Below the pieces are notes generated by a model. The model ran no database searches, was not told the DNA's origin, and saw only the letters and a list, made by a program, of their open reading frames with translations. This document shows, one piece after another, positions 44,775 through 56,481 of a stretch of DNA of 64,000 nucleotides (position 1 is the first letter of the stretch; each line of letters opens with the position of its first letter). The position numbers and the translations under genes were made by a program. Source of the DNA: Neonectria sp. B-13 (Eukaryota; Ascomycota; Sordariomycetes; Hypocreales; Nectriaceae); assembly GCA_002682825.1 (NCBI GenBank), contig NOKP01000004.1, forward strand, positions 2,539,607-2,603,606. Reading direction: 5' to 3'.

Positions 44775-46138
44775 CAACCAACAAAATCCCAGGACCAGGG
44801 GAGTTGAACGTCAACAAGTTCTTACTTTTTACTTGCGAAGCCACAGCCAAAGCTCAACCCAACCCCTGCCATTCGTTGTCCAGCTAATTGTCGATCGAGC
44901 AAGTCACGTTCCCTCCTCCTATAAGAGCTGTATTATAGTTTGACTATTCTTATCAACTATTACTCGTACTGCGAATAAAAACTGCATGAACCACTGTCAT
45001 GTCATGTTCATCATGACCCAAAACTGAGACCGACGACTGTTGGAGCTTCCAACCAACCACTCGTCTTCTCCCTTTCTCCCTTTCTCCCTTCCCGCGATCC
45101 ATCTCCTCTCCCTCCTTTCCTGATTTTCTCTCCCAATTCCTCCCTGATTTTACCCAAGCCCTGATTTTCCAACCCAAAAACGACCCGCCGCCTTCGCCCG
45201 AAAGAGAGGGCCCCACCAACCTGTCCCATCCTTACCCTGCATCTCCCAACCTCCCCAATTCCTCTCCTCGGTCATATATCCATCCCGTCCACTCAACGGC
45301 CCTCTACCCGTCGTCACGGGTGGCCTCCCTTCATGCGGCCACCCACCCTTCATTCTCCTTCGCTGCTACGTGTACAGCACACTTGCGCATCAGTTCAGCT
45401 CCGTATTGCACTCTAGCACCTCGGAACCCAAACATCTCTTGTCCATTCATGAGCAATGCCTTGGACACTTCCCGAAGAGAGCCCAAGTCAGCCAGCCTCA
45501 GATGTCAGTCTCTTCCGTCCTTGCCTTGCTTTCCCCTTCTAGAACCCCTCGGGCCTGGGCGGCGTGTGCGAAAGTAGCGGTGTGTTGGCCTTACCTCGAG
45601 ATATTGTCGTCATCAGCCCCCTAAATTGTCAAGCTCTGGCTCCCTCTCTCCTCCATCATGTGTCCTTAAGTCCAATTGCCACTTGCATCGTATTTTCCCG
45701 GCCTCGCATGAACGTCCGCCATGCAGTGTCTCCGAACTAGTTAAATCCGACATGCACTAAAACGAGCAAGTCATACAGTTTACGAACCAGGATAGCAAAA
45801 CAGGTTCATGAGTGAGTAAAATGACGTCGAGAGCGGGCAAGTGAGAACACGACATGTGCTTCTTACCCCTCCGCAAACCGTTATTCAATTCGATCCTCTT
45901 TGGCAATTAAACGCCGGCCTAGTCCATCTTATGACGCCGCCTTTTGCCCCGTTCCCCGTGTGTTGCTGTGTTCGTTCTGCCATAATCATGATCCAAACAA
46001 AATGCATCCAACCGTACCATGCGCCTCGTCTATTCAACTCATGCCGGGATATCTCAAAGCTTGCAGAAAACAAATCGTGCCTCAAATCACCGTACCGGTC
46101 CTATATTTCCATCTCTCTCCTTCCACGTCGGTGCTTCT

Positions 46139-49100
46139 TCAGCTCCAGGCCCTTGGTCGAGATATCACACCGGCTTTGCGGCGCCTGCTTCCCACCTTCA
46201 GATGCTCCCGATCACTCTCCTCCGTGCTGGCCTCGAATCGCTCATGCCCACCCACCGTCAGCAGCTTGACGACGTTGCCAAAGCTGAATGCTACCGACCT
46301 CTGTCCCACCTTGATCATTGGGCCAAGTTCTGACACGATCAGATGCCCTGACTTCTCGTCGCCCTGGAAGAGTGGTCGTGTTTCATCCATCCGTAGCCGG
46401 CCACATTGGGATACAGTCCACACCTCCCAACGCCCAAAGACGTCCCTGCTGGCTTCTTTGCGTGGAGATCGATGCCGTAATCCGTTGACTCGTTGTTGTT
46501 GGTCCCCAATCGTCGTGCCACAATTCTGCCCCGACTTCTGCCGGACGCCTGCAACGCTGCCATCCGAGAGGAGATCCCATGTTCCCGGGTTCTCGACGTG
46601 TCTCTTCGTTTCTTTGGCCGATTCCCATGAGCACCAGCCCCTACTGATGGGTGTGGCAGAGCTATCGAAGCAAATCAGGTCGTCGTTCTCTGGAGGCATA
46701 TATGTATGTACAACACAGTCCCCAGAGTCGACCTCAGTGTAACAGAGCGTGAACCACGTCAAGCCTCTAGTAGTGCCCGTCTGTGCCGACTGACGGGGAG
46801 AATGCGCGCCGTGGAGCGAGCGTGGATTCATGGCTTCCGTTTGAAACGTATGGATGAGCTTGTGATCCTCTATATCGACGAGGTGAACGAGGTTCGCCCC
46901 GGCAATGAGGAACAGCCCCAGCGACGATAAGGGAACGACTTGGTGCACATGATGACTGTCTAGTCCTTCGAGCTCCACGCCACGTGAGTTCCAGGACGAT
47001 GGTTCTCGGGTTGCTGCGTGAACGCACCCTCGTCGGGACGCTGTGACGACTGACATCTTTGCCGATGGCTGCTTGCCTGCTGAGACAACACAAGTCAGCA
47101 TCTACATAATCCACAGTAATTTTACGAAATTGACATACCTTTTTCAATCAGAGGCTGGACACATGTGAGTGGGCTCCGGCATATGCCAAAGTCCTCTGCA
47201 TCGCCAGCGCCGGGAACAAACTCGGTCAGCGTCCCATTTCGCCGGACTAGCACCAGCCTTGGTATATTATCACTCTGGCCAGATGGCACAAAGAAAAAAG
47301 CCTCTGGCTTCTGGCCGTAAAGGTCAATTGCCAACATAGGTCCCCATCTTCGTTCCTTGAGGTCCCACAGGGCTGCCTTGAACGACGATAAGATGGCAAG
47401 CCACCTTGAGCCATCGTCCAGAGCCATGGCCAGAACAGGGAAAGGGGCTTCTTCATTGTTTTCCCCGTCTGTGATCGCGTAGTTTAGACCACCGGGGCGG
47501 ACATCCCAGATGCGAATCAGGCGATCAAGCCCGACCGATACCACATGGCCATCGGGAGAAGCGGCCAACATAGCAATATCCAGAGCATGCCCGCCCGTGA
47601 ATGATTTGACAGACAATAGAGGATCGCCATCCAAGTGATGGTGTTCATCGTCATCGGGCTCATCTTCCCACAGCAAATAGTTGGTCAAGAGGCGGATCGC
47701 AGCAATGACCACCACAACAATGACCAAAAAACGGGTAAGCTGGTGGTCAATGAAGTCGTACGCAGCCGGCAGAAGGGTCGGTTCCTTATAATGAGGCATC
47801 CGATCAGAGTTCTTCAGAACAAAGATCACGGGCTCATAGACACGTGCAACATAGCTATATGCTGAAGGCTTGATGATGCTGATAATCTCTTGGGCAGTTT
47901 CGTGGTCTTGGAGTCGCAGCCAGGATTTTGGGCTTCGGGCTTGATGTAAGTCATCCAGAGACGACTTGTTAGATATCATGGCCTCAGTATGCCCAGAACT
48001 TCGCAGCATCCGACCAAGACAATGAAAGATGGTGTCGTCTTCGAAAAAATGCCATTGGGCAATCAATACAAACCCTAACATGATGATGGTTCCAGCGATG
48101 CGAGTTGACAAAGCAATCTTGCCTTGAAGGACAAGCTCCCAAGCAGAGCTTGTTCTTGCGTCTGGAGCGGTCCAACTGTGCCGCATTGCAGCCTTGTCAA
48201 GAGCGTCGCCGAGCTCTGTTCGTCGCACGTCAACGCTCAGAACGGACAAGAAAAATGTCGAGACGTAGAACAGGTCGAAAACGATGGCGATGGCGGCAAA
48301 AATGCAGAAGGCTGATACTCCAGGTGAGACAACTCGAGAAAGTGCCACCAAGATGAGGACATTTTGCATAGAGCTGGCAATAGCAGTATGCGCTGTGTCG
48401 CCAAACGCGTGTCCTACCCGATTACTCGTGCTATCCTCGGACGGGGTCAGGATTACGGCGTTTATCAATCTGAATATGTTCTCCAAACTCATAGCCAGCA
48501 TCACGACAGGGTAGGCTGCCCGAGGGATACGAGACAAGTCTATTCTGAAGACGGCGCAGATGGTGAAGCTAGACATGACAGAGAAAGCGATCTGCGTGAT
48601 GACCGTGAGAATGAGGCCGAACTTGGACTTGAAGGCCCGAAGCTTGGATAAGCTAATGAAGAAGTATAGGGCAGTGAGGCCATATGCGATGGCCAAGATG
48701 ACAGAATCCTGTCGAGATATTGGTCTGAAATGAAACTCGTAAAGCTGGCTATCCGAGGTGCGACCATCCGGAGGGTAGACATCCCACTTGTGGGCAATCT
48801 TTTCTGGGAGCATCGCAGCCTTCCTCTCCCACTGCTGACCGACGGGGGAATCTCGAAGGTAGACGAGGGTGATGACGAGGGCGTCGGCAGCCAGCAGACG
48901 ACGCTCCTCGAAGCGCTTGCCGCTGAAAACAATGGAGTGTCTGAGTGTGACGTTGACGGAAGTCGACTGGTTCTTTCTGTCGTTGACCGTGGCTAGGATA
49001 TCTGGGTCGGCCAAGATGCGGTCGCGGGAACAGTCCCAGTACTGGAGCGGCGAATGGAAGAACCACGATTGGTTGGTCAAGCCATTGATGGCGTGAAAGG

Positions 49101-49664
49101 CATCGCGCTGTGGTGGAGAAAGGTCGACATTGGGGTCTTGGGGGAGAAGGCGGTCCTCGCGATGGGCTGTGCTGGGGTTGAAGCCTTGGGTGGAGCCTAG
49201 GAGCTCATCCTGAAGCTCGAGGGCTGAGGATAGAAGCGATGTATTGAGAGCCTGCATGTAACTGGAGTGGACCCAGATGGAACGCATCATGACATCTGGG
49301 TGGATGGCAGCGCCGTAGGGTAATGGTTGGGCGACAGTCCACGCATGGTGAGGTAAGTTTGAGGCGCCATTGATGAAGTCGGTTGTGAAGAGAAATGGGA
49401 TGGGATATATGAACATGGTGGCGACGGCCACGGAGACGAGCAGGGTGGTGACGACATGATTGGCGGCATAGGAGCCATAACGAGTGAGTCCATGGCGCAG
49501 AGGATGAGATGGAGCAAGGACAGGCGCTTCCGTTGTTCTGGTAGCTAGAGGTGAGCGGAGGATTCGGGAGTGGAGGACGGGCGCGGGATGCGGGACAGGG
49601 GACGGGGGTGTCCCGGGAAGGGGAAGACTGACCCTCGAAACGGGTACAGCAGGTACCAGATCAT
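46139..49664 (-). CDS. SREBP cleavage-activating protein SCAP (sterol sensor)
   Basis: Exons 49664-49633 (32 nt), 49537-47139, 47076-46139; predicted 1122 aa. Starts MIWYLLYPFRGTTEAPVLAP, then a first transmembrane helix (TTLLVSVAVATMFIYPIPFL) and a lumenal loop with an NxS/T site. The sterol-sensing domain is at about 285-450 (DSVILAIAYGLTALYFFIS, ILTVITQIAFSVMSSFTICA, VVMLAMSLENIFRLINAVI, SPGVSAFCIFAAIAIVFDLF). More transmembrane helices follow, then from ~645 WD40-type repeats in the cytosol (MLAASPDGHVVSVGLDRLIR, IWDVRPGG, HVHQVVPLSSLGLFLIAGAN). Fungal SCAP (Scp1/ScpA) escorts the SREBP transcription factor and senses sterol, thereby linking it to oxygen. The first exon is inferred: frame 2 has no usable ATG upstream of the first helix, and the 95-bp intron (GTCAGT..CCAG) gives the family-typical start. 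Confidence 0.9.
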
Positions 49665-50961
49665 GAGGACGGGAGGTCAGATGGATGCCTTTTACTGACG
49701 CATTCGCAGATATGTGAGATGAGGTGAGGGAGGAGTTGAGGTAGAGCGGGCGCGGAAGCTTCTTGGTGCTGGCGGAGGAAGCTGGCGTGACATGGGCCGA
49801 ACAGCTGTGACCTGATCCTTGGGTGGGATCTAGGATCTGATCTGGAGGTGGTGCGATGCTCGAACACGGGGGTTCAGCAATCAAAGACGCATGCGAATCT
49901 TAGCACAACCTTCTCCTTCTCCAGGCTAGGGGGGCACGCGTGCCAGAGCTCGACGGGGCGAGCGCAGGTCGAGGTTTGGACTGATCTGGGTTCGGTCACG
50001 AGAGGGGATGACGGCGATGGTGAGAAGGCAGGATTAGGCGCAGGCTTGGGCGACAGCGTGTGGACGGAGAAGGATGACATCAACGATGGATTCGTGCAAT
50101 GCGGCGCTTCAAGCGCACGTGGAGAGACCGAGGCCGAGATGAGAAAAGTTTGGTGGTGTTGGTAACGGCGGCAACCTGGGGGTATGGCGATGGTAATGGC
50201 GGATGTGGATGCGGGCGGGCGTGGATGAGTAAAGGCAAACCCCAGAGCCGTGTGGTATGAGTTGACAGGATGAAATGGCGAGGTGAGTACGAGTACTTCG
50301 CACGGAAAGTGGGAAATGTCACCCGGTGGATGATGGTGGACGGTGGAAGGTGGACGGTGGTCGTTAGACTAGACGCTACGTGATCTCACTAGGCAAGATC
50401 GGCAGCCGATGGATTGATTGAGATGGGAGGTAGTATTCGTAATCGCAATCTGTATGCCGTAGTCCGGGAAGGGGAATGGCGGAAAAGAGGGAACGGACAA
50501 GGGGGGTGGAAGAGGGAAGATTGAAGGAAGATGGATGATGGGTTGGAAACAGGAATAGGAAGTTGGGATTGGGGAAGGTGGAATGCGGAACGGGGATATA
50601 TCTGGGGAACCGGGAGGATGGCGGGCCAGGCAGGGAAGTTGAAGGGAGGGAAGGAGGGAAGGAGGGAAGGAACCGTAAGGCAAGTAAGTTGGTAACTGGA
50701 ACAGACGGATGGAGGTCGAGCAGCCGCTAAGGGCTTGTTTCGCCGCTTCCATTGGTATTCCGCCGCCTCGTGGGCGCGCCAGTCCGTGTCCAGATGAAAT
50801 GTATGAGGTTGACGCGTCTTAGCGACTGTTGGGAACGATCTGGTTTTGCTTGACTCAAGTGCTACATGGCTCCCCGCTATCAAGTATTCAATAGGGGTTG
50901 GACCGGCAAATGCCATTTTGCAGCTGCACTCCAGAATTGGACATATGGTAAGGCTCTGCAG

Positions 50962-50963
<2 letters not shown>

Positions 50964-51056
<93 letters not shown>
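50964..51056. repeat. Run of 93 consecutive G
   Basis: Homopolymer running directly into the N gap at 51057. Length and position suggest a sequencing/gap-filling artefact in place of real sequence. Confidence 0.95.
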
Positions 51057-51156
51057 NNNNNNNNNNNNNNNNNNNNNNNNNNNNNNNNNNNNNNNNNNNN
51101 NNNNNNNNNNNNNNNNNNNNNNNNNNNNNNNNNNNNNNNNNNNNNNNNNNNNNNNN
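51057..51156. other. Assembly gap, exactly 100 N
   Basis: Standard-size filler of unknown true length, bounded on the left by the poly-G run. Confidence 0.98.
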
Positions 51157-51995
51157 GGCTGTACCAAGCCGAGACGTAGAAGGCACGACTTTAACTGAGG
51201 TATATGGCGCGTATCTACCTACCGTGGTACCCAAATGCGCTTTTTGATGGGGACGGGAGAAAGATGCCTCCGATCTATCATCTCATTTTACGATTTAGTC
51301 TACTTGCTAGGGTTAATTAGAGGCTCCCTAGAGGTCAAGACTGGGACAGCGGTTCGCGGGAGTAGAAATGTGCAAAGTGCCCGTCTGGTAAAGCATACTA
51401 TGAACCATGGTTCCTCACACCCCCACATTGGGACAAAACCACCCGCCAACTTGCATCGTTTATTCACTTGTTAGGCAAATGAATCCCAATACGGTCCTGT
51501 TAGGGATCAATTTTGAACACACCTAACCATAGTCGTCCTCCCTTCTGCCACCCATGTCCTTGCTTCCTGCCCACCCTGGGAAGCTGAACAGAGGCCCGGG
51601 GCTGTGGGATGCCAGGTAAGGCCCAGGCCCCCTGTACCACTTGAATAAACTACAGGGTCACAGTGATGCGGCTTAGGGCTCTCCGGCTACAGGGCTCCGA
51701 CCATAGGGCTCCGGCCATCCGCAAGGTCCCGTGAAAATCCCGTCCCGAGTGCATTTTGTGGACTTTGCTGCGGCAGCCACAATCCTCCAGGCTCTTTCCC
51801 AATATCATGTGTGTTCTTTGTGTTCCGTACCTACTTACCTACTAACATTGCCGTGCTCCCCCGTTCTCCACTCCTATTGGAAGCTGAAACTTTGAGTGAC
51901 CAGTTCACCAAATTTCAACTCTTAATTGTCAACCCTTTCTCGACCCGTCAACAAACTGTCTCACCACAACACAAGTATCAGAGACACCAAGAGCA

Positions 51996-53290
51996 ATGAC
52001 GTCGGATCCTACAAACGCCGCTCTCGCCGATCTACTCGCCACCTTCAACGAGCTCAACAGCCACGTGGTCGAGGAACTGACTGAAGAACCAAGTCCTCTC
52101 GAGTTCATGCGATTTGTCGCCCGAAACACGCCCTTTGTCATCCGAGGTGGTGCTTCTTCGTGGAAAGCCTGTCAAAAATGGAACTCGGCCTATCTGCTTT
52201 CGGCTCTCAAGAAGCAACCCGTCAACGTTGCCGTTACCCCGTACGGGTGCGTAGTTTTCCCTATCAATCCTTGCGACTTGTACAAAACCACCCTGGAAAA
52301 TTGAAAGTTGAACCCTGAACCGCGGCAGCAACGCCGATGCCCCCACGACTCCTCCTGATCACGCCTCCCCCGTTTTCGCCAAGCCCCATTACGAGGACCA
52401 GCCTTTTGATGAATTCCTCGAGTATGTCGTTCGCCATGAAACAGACCCCGACTTTCCCCTTGATGCCGAAGTGAGGTATGCTCAGACTCGTAAGCCGAAC
52501 TGGTCTCTATTTTCCTTACTCGGCCAATTACATTCGGGCTAAGACTGTATCACAGAGAACGATAATCTTCGCGATGAGTATATCACCCTCTTCTCGGATG
52601 TACAAAAAGACATCCCTTTTGCGCGGATAGCCCTTGAACAAGGTCCCGACGCCGTCAATCTTTGGATAGGCAACTCCAAATCTGTCACGGCCTTACACAA
52701 GGACAACTACGAGAATATTTACGTCCAGGTCCTTGGCAGAAAGCATTTCGTACTCTTCCCCTCGCTCTGTCAACCCTTCGTCAATGAAAAACCCCTGCGT
52801 CCTGCGACATACTACCGTACCGATCAGGGTCTGGTCCTCAAGATGGATGCGAATGCCGAAGCTGTTCCCTTTGCAACCTGGGATCCCGACAGGCCTTGCC
52901 ACGAGACCATCTTCTCCGACCTCGCCCAGCCTCTACGAGTCACCTTGAATCCTGGAGATATGTTGTATCTCCCTGCTATGTGGTAACTCATTCTCTGCCC
53001 TTGTCACTCGTGCCCTGAATCGAGTTCTCATTCCTGTTCATCCAGGTATCATAAAGTATCACAATCATGCGCGGAAGAAGACGAAGGCTTTGTCCTCGCT
53101 GTCAATTACTGGTAAGAATCAAACTCTACTACATGTACTTTTCAGTACTTAATGTCGGCTACGCCGTCTTTCTAACCTGCTCAGGTACGATATGGAGTTC
53201 AGCGGTCCACTCTTCCCCATGTCGGCCTTCGTTCGAAGCGTCAGCTTGGGGAATAGCATGAAGGCAACGCAGATATCCGATGCAGAATAA
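51996..53290 (+). CDS. JmjC-domain hydroxylase, JMJD7 type
   Basis: Exons 51996-52246, 52329-52489, 52556-52982, 53046-53111, 53185-53290; predicted 336 aa. Begins with a helical part (LADLLATFNELNSHVVEELT), then the JMJD7-like entry FMRFVARNTPFVIRGGASSW and VAVTPYGNADAP. The cupin core has the iron-binding HKD in ALHKDNYENIYVQVLGRKHF and the second His in YLPAMWYHKVSQS; also LWIGNSKSVT and FVLAVNYWYDMEF. A 2-oxoglutarate/Fe(II) lysyl hydroxylase family; human JMJD7 hydroxylates the GTPases DRG1/2 (family knowledge). All four splices restore conserved sequence. Convergent with SPB1; only 51 bp separate the stops, so 3' ends probably overlap. Confidence 0.9.
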
Positions 53291-53341
53291 AACGGGCAAA
53301 ATAATCCCACATTAAGTCTATACCGCTAGCACCAAGTCCCC

Positions 53342-55959
53342 TCACCTCTTCTTCTTCTGAGCTATCCTCTTTTGTGCCCTCAGCTCCTTCTTCATCCTTG
53401 GGTCCACAATCCTGTATCGGCCCTTGACGCCCTTCGGCCTACCCTTGATACCTCTGTTGAGACCCTTGGCGACAACCAGTTTAGCCGGTGTCGGTGCCTT
53501 CTTGTGATTGGCCTTGCCAATCAACCTCTGGATGCTGTTGGCTTTCTCCTTTTCCGTCAGGCCTTCGTCGCTGGCAAGCATGTCCGACTTCTTCTTGAGC
53601 TTCTCCAGCCTCTGCGCCGTCTTGAACTTCTTACGCGCCTTCGCCTCCCGCACCTTCTTGATCGGGCGGGCATTGTAGGCTCGCGTCTTCTCCCTGATTG
53701 CTAGAGCAGCTGCCTTTGTGATGGGCTTCTGGAGTTTGTCGTGCCTCCCTTCATCATCCAGAAACCATTCGGGCAGGCCGTCACGGTCCCGGAAAGCAAG
53801 CTTGTTGAATCCGTCATCAATGGCATCATGACTGCTCTTTTGCCCAGTGGCAAGCTCGTGTGCGAGGGTCATGGCCTCGGCGGTAATGATATCGATGTCT
53901 TGAAAATAGTTAGTAACCACGGCCGATCTGATAGTAGCGATAGGAGGGGACTTACCAGGTCTTCCGTCATTTCCGCGCTTGTCATGCTGCTCCCAGTCAT
54001 CCTCCTCCTTGTCCCGCTTGACAACCTCAAACCCGCCTTGGTCGTCTTCCATTTCTGAATCCGAATCGGTAGGCACATGCTTGCTCGCCTTTGCGACACG
54101 GGATTTTGATTGCTGCGCAAAAGCAGCACTTGCCTCTTCGTTGATAGCTTCATCGGCGCTATCTTCGGCAGGGGAATCCTCTTCCTCGGGTGCGATACCG
54201 GTTATCCCCTGGAAGATATCTTGGTTGAAGAAGCTCGATGCCCTCTTGGACAACCCGCCTGATCCTTTGGACGAGTCCAAATCTGTAAGCAGGCCTTTCC
54301 TGGAGGTTTCGTCGTTATCTTCCTCGTCGGATGAGCCATCTTCTTCCTCAAGCTCCGAAGAATCGTTCTCCTCCTCACGGGCGGCCTCGTCGGCCGACAC
54401 ACCTTCCCACTCATCGTCGCTGTGCTCCTTGCGGGCTTTCTTGGCCCGGTATTTGGCGTCAGACTCAGCCTTGCGCTCCCTGTACGAGTCGTACAAGGAA
54501 TCTAGCTCTTGCTCCAGATGGTCCTCCTCGGGATCGCTCTCGTCATCAGTCTCCCCGGAAGACCCAAGACCACTGTCCATGTCTTTCCTCTGTGCTGTTT
54601 GAGAGACAATCGCCATTCTACCCTTGTTCATTCTCCGCATAGCGTCCGTCTTGTCGACTTTCTTGAGAGAGAAGATGGCTCCCTCGCCAATGGGACCCGA
54701 CTCTTCCATACCGATATCCATCGGAGCTACCATGTTCAGCTGCATTCGAATAATTTCTCGCTGCTTTCGCTCATTATCCCTGCGCTTTTCTCTCTTCTTC
54801 TTGGAGTTCTCTTTGTCCTTCATCGCCTGCAGATCCGCTTGGATCTGGAGCTCCTCATCCATAGGCTCGACTTCTGCCACCTCCTCGGCATCTTCCGTTG
54901 CCTTGGTCGAAAACCCCAGAATCTCCCGAACCTTCAGTCGCCATTTGAGGATAAGCTTGAAATCTTTCCTGCCGAGGACCCGAAGATCGGCACAGCAGTT
55001 GCGAATTTCGCCAGTCGTTTCGGGCAGCTTGTCCAACGCAGCTAAAGCGACATCGCCATTTCGAGGCTGCTCAAAGGAGAGTTTGCTATAACTTCCTAGG
55101 ATCGCGATGGGATCGAGAGTCTCGACGAACTCACTCGCCGGCATTTCCTTGAATTGAGTGTAGTTTCCCTCCTCGTAACCATCTCGCTTGCGCTTCTTGA
55201 CTTCGGGGTTGTAGACCTTGGCCTCGTTGTTCGGGGTCGCACCTTGGAGCTCCGCAAAGACTGATCGGGGGTCGAGGAATCGAGGGTCGATCTTCTTTGG
55301 GGCCTTGTAGCCTCTGCAAACAACGAAAATTTCGGCTGACACGTTTCTCGAAGAAGGAGGCTTAGTCGCCTCAACCTTGGTGAACAGCTGGTTCAAAACC
55401 CATAGCAAAGGGTTATAATCCTTGGACCTGAAGACCTTGGTCACGAATGTACCGCCCTCGACAAGGAACTCGGTGGCCAGTTTCATAGCCTGCAACGCGA
55501 GCTCGGCCTGGTTGAAAGAATCCTGGACCCAAGCGGTACCAACGTTGGGGGCACCATCGTGCAGGACAGTATCCGCCTTCCATGTCTTGAAATGCTGTCG
55601 GATAGTGGCGCGACACTTCTCGGTGGTGATGTCGCTCTGGAACGTGATGACTCGAGGGATAGGCTTGATGGGGGACAAATCGACACCGACAATGAGACTG
55701 TTCACGGGCATGATCTCGGCTGCAACCTGACACCATGACTGCAGAAGACGTTAGCTTAAACATAATACATTCGGGTAGATATGTTACTCACACCGGGTGC
55801 AGCGCAAAGATCCAGAAGGACCTTGCTCTTTTCCAAGAAGCCATACTTCTTGTTCAATTGGATCAGCTTGAAGGCAGCTCGGGCACGGTAACCCTTCTCC
55901 TTGGCAAGCTTGTACCACTTGTCCAAACGACCTTTTCCGTGCTTCTTCTGGATCGCCAT
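53342..55959 (-). CDS. SPB1: rRNA 2'-O-methyltransferase SPB1
   Basis: Exons 55959-55792, 55738-53956, 53898-53342; predicted 835 aa. The N-terminal RrmJ-type methyltransferase is complete: [30 protein letters not shown], the SAM-binding motif [38 protein letters not shown], giving the K-D-K-E set. A Spb1 central domain ([17 protein letters not shown]), acidic linkers and a C-terminal Spb1 domain ([56 protein letters not shown]) follow. Methylates 25S rRNA in the nucleolus during 60S assembly. The third exon boundary is inferred from GTAAGT/TTCAAG signals; the 57-nt intron (53955-53899) is open in frame, so a 19-residue-longer product is possible. Confidence 0.95.
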
Positions 55960-56481
55960 GGTTGCGGCGTCGAAGAGGCAAAAGAGAAAAAGTGAGGCAA
56001 GTTGGCTAGGTTGGTATACCGACGAGGCGTCTGAAAGTTCGAAAGGGCCCCGCGAAACTAGAAATTTTGCGACGAAAGCAAGGTGATAAGATCGATCACG
56101 TGGCGATAAGACCAACTTTTTTCTTTTGGGACGGCTCAACGGCTGGAGGAAAAGCACAAGCCGAAGGCGGGTATGCTTACCTAATTCCGAGCCTAGGCCT
56201 GTTGGGAGGCACGGATTGCATTGGCAAGTTGAGTGGAAGGCGCATGACAGTTGGACTTGTCGTGCGGGACCAACCAACGTTTAAGACCTGTCTGTACGTT
56301 AGATAATCCTGGATGCATGACACCAGCATCTCCGACTATCTGAGGCCACTTCACACATCACCTTGCACTTAGATGCCACACCCACACAAGCCCATTGTCT
56401 CCATTGCCCGGGCGTGTTTGACGGCCCCCAGACCCTGAGCATCGCTGGTCAACTCCTCGAATTCTTGACCGACCTTACGAC
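55960..56481. promoter_or_regulatory. Shared promoter region of SPB1 and MGM1
   Basis: 522 bp between divergent starts. The clearest element is a cluster at 56085-56110: GATAAG, 6 bp, CACGTG (56097-56102), 2 bp, GATAAG. CACGTG is the core for bHLH factors and GATAAG for GATA factors (general knowledge); use here is inferred. Confidence 0.45.

Larger units (their letters stand above)
42024..46138. other. 4.1-kb region without recognised gene, rich in short tandem repeats
   Basis: Probably the long leader/promoter of the 14-3-3-like gene plus sequence 3' of SCAP. Holds a 10-bp repeat (43101-43170), CCACGA repeats (43876-43910), GACCTG repeats (about 44749-44774) and TACTTCGTA/TACGAAGTA at 43596-43604, 44159-44167 and 44479-44487. 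Open frames are low-complexity (Ser/Pro/Leu/Arg) and overlap in several frames. No rRNA or tRNA seen. Confidence 0.5.
49665..51995. other. Intergenic between SCAP and JMJD7-like gene, with poly-G and gap
   Basis: 2.3 kb between divergent starts. GGAGGGAA-type purine repeats at about 50640-50672, then 93 G at 50964-51056 and 100 N at 51057-51156. Long glycine or proline reading frames across the poly-G are artefacts. No gene recognised on either side of the gap. Confidence 0.6.

Noticed and set aside
49665..49884. Longer N-terminus of SCAP beginning upstream at 49884
   Set aside because: It would start with TTG and replaces the conserved MIWYLLYPFRG start, which is recovered by a short spliced exon.
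50389..51247. Frames encoding poly-Gly or poly-Pro across the gap
   Set aside because: They consist of the G homopolymer and N filler.
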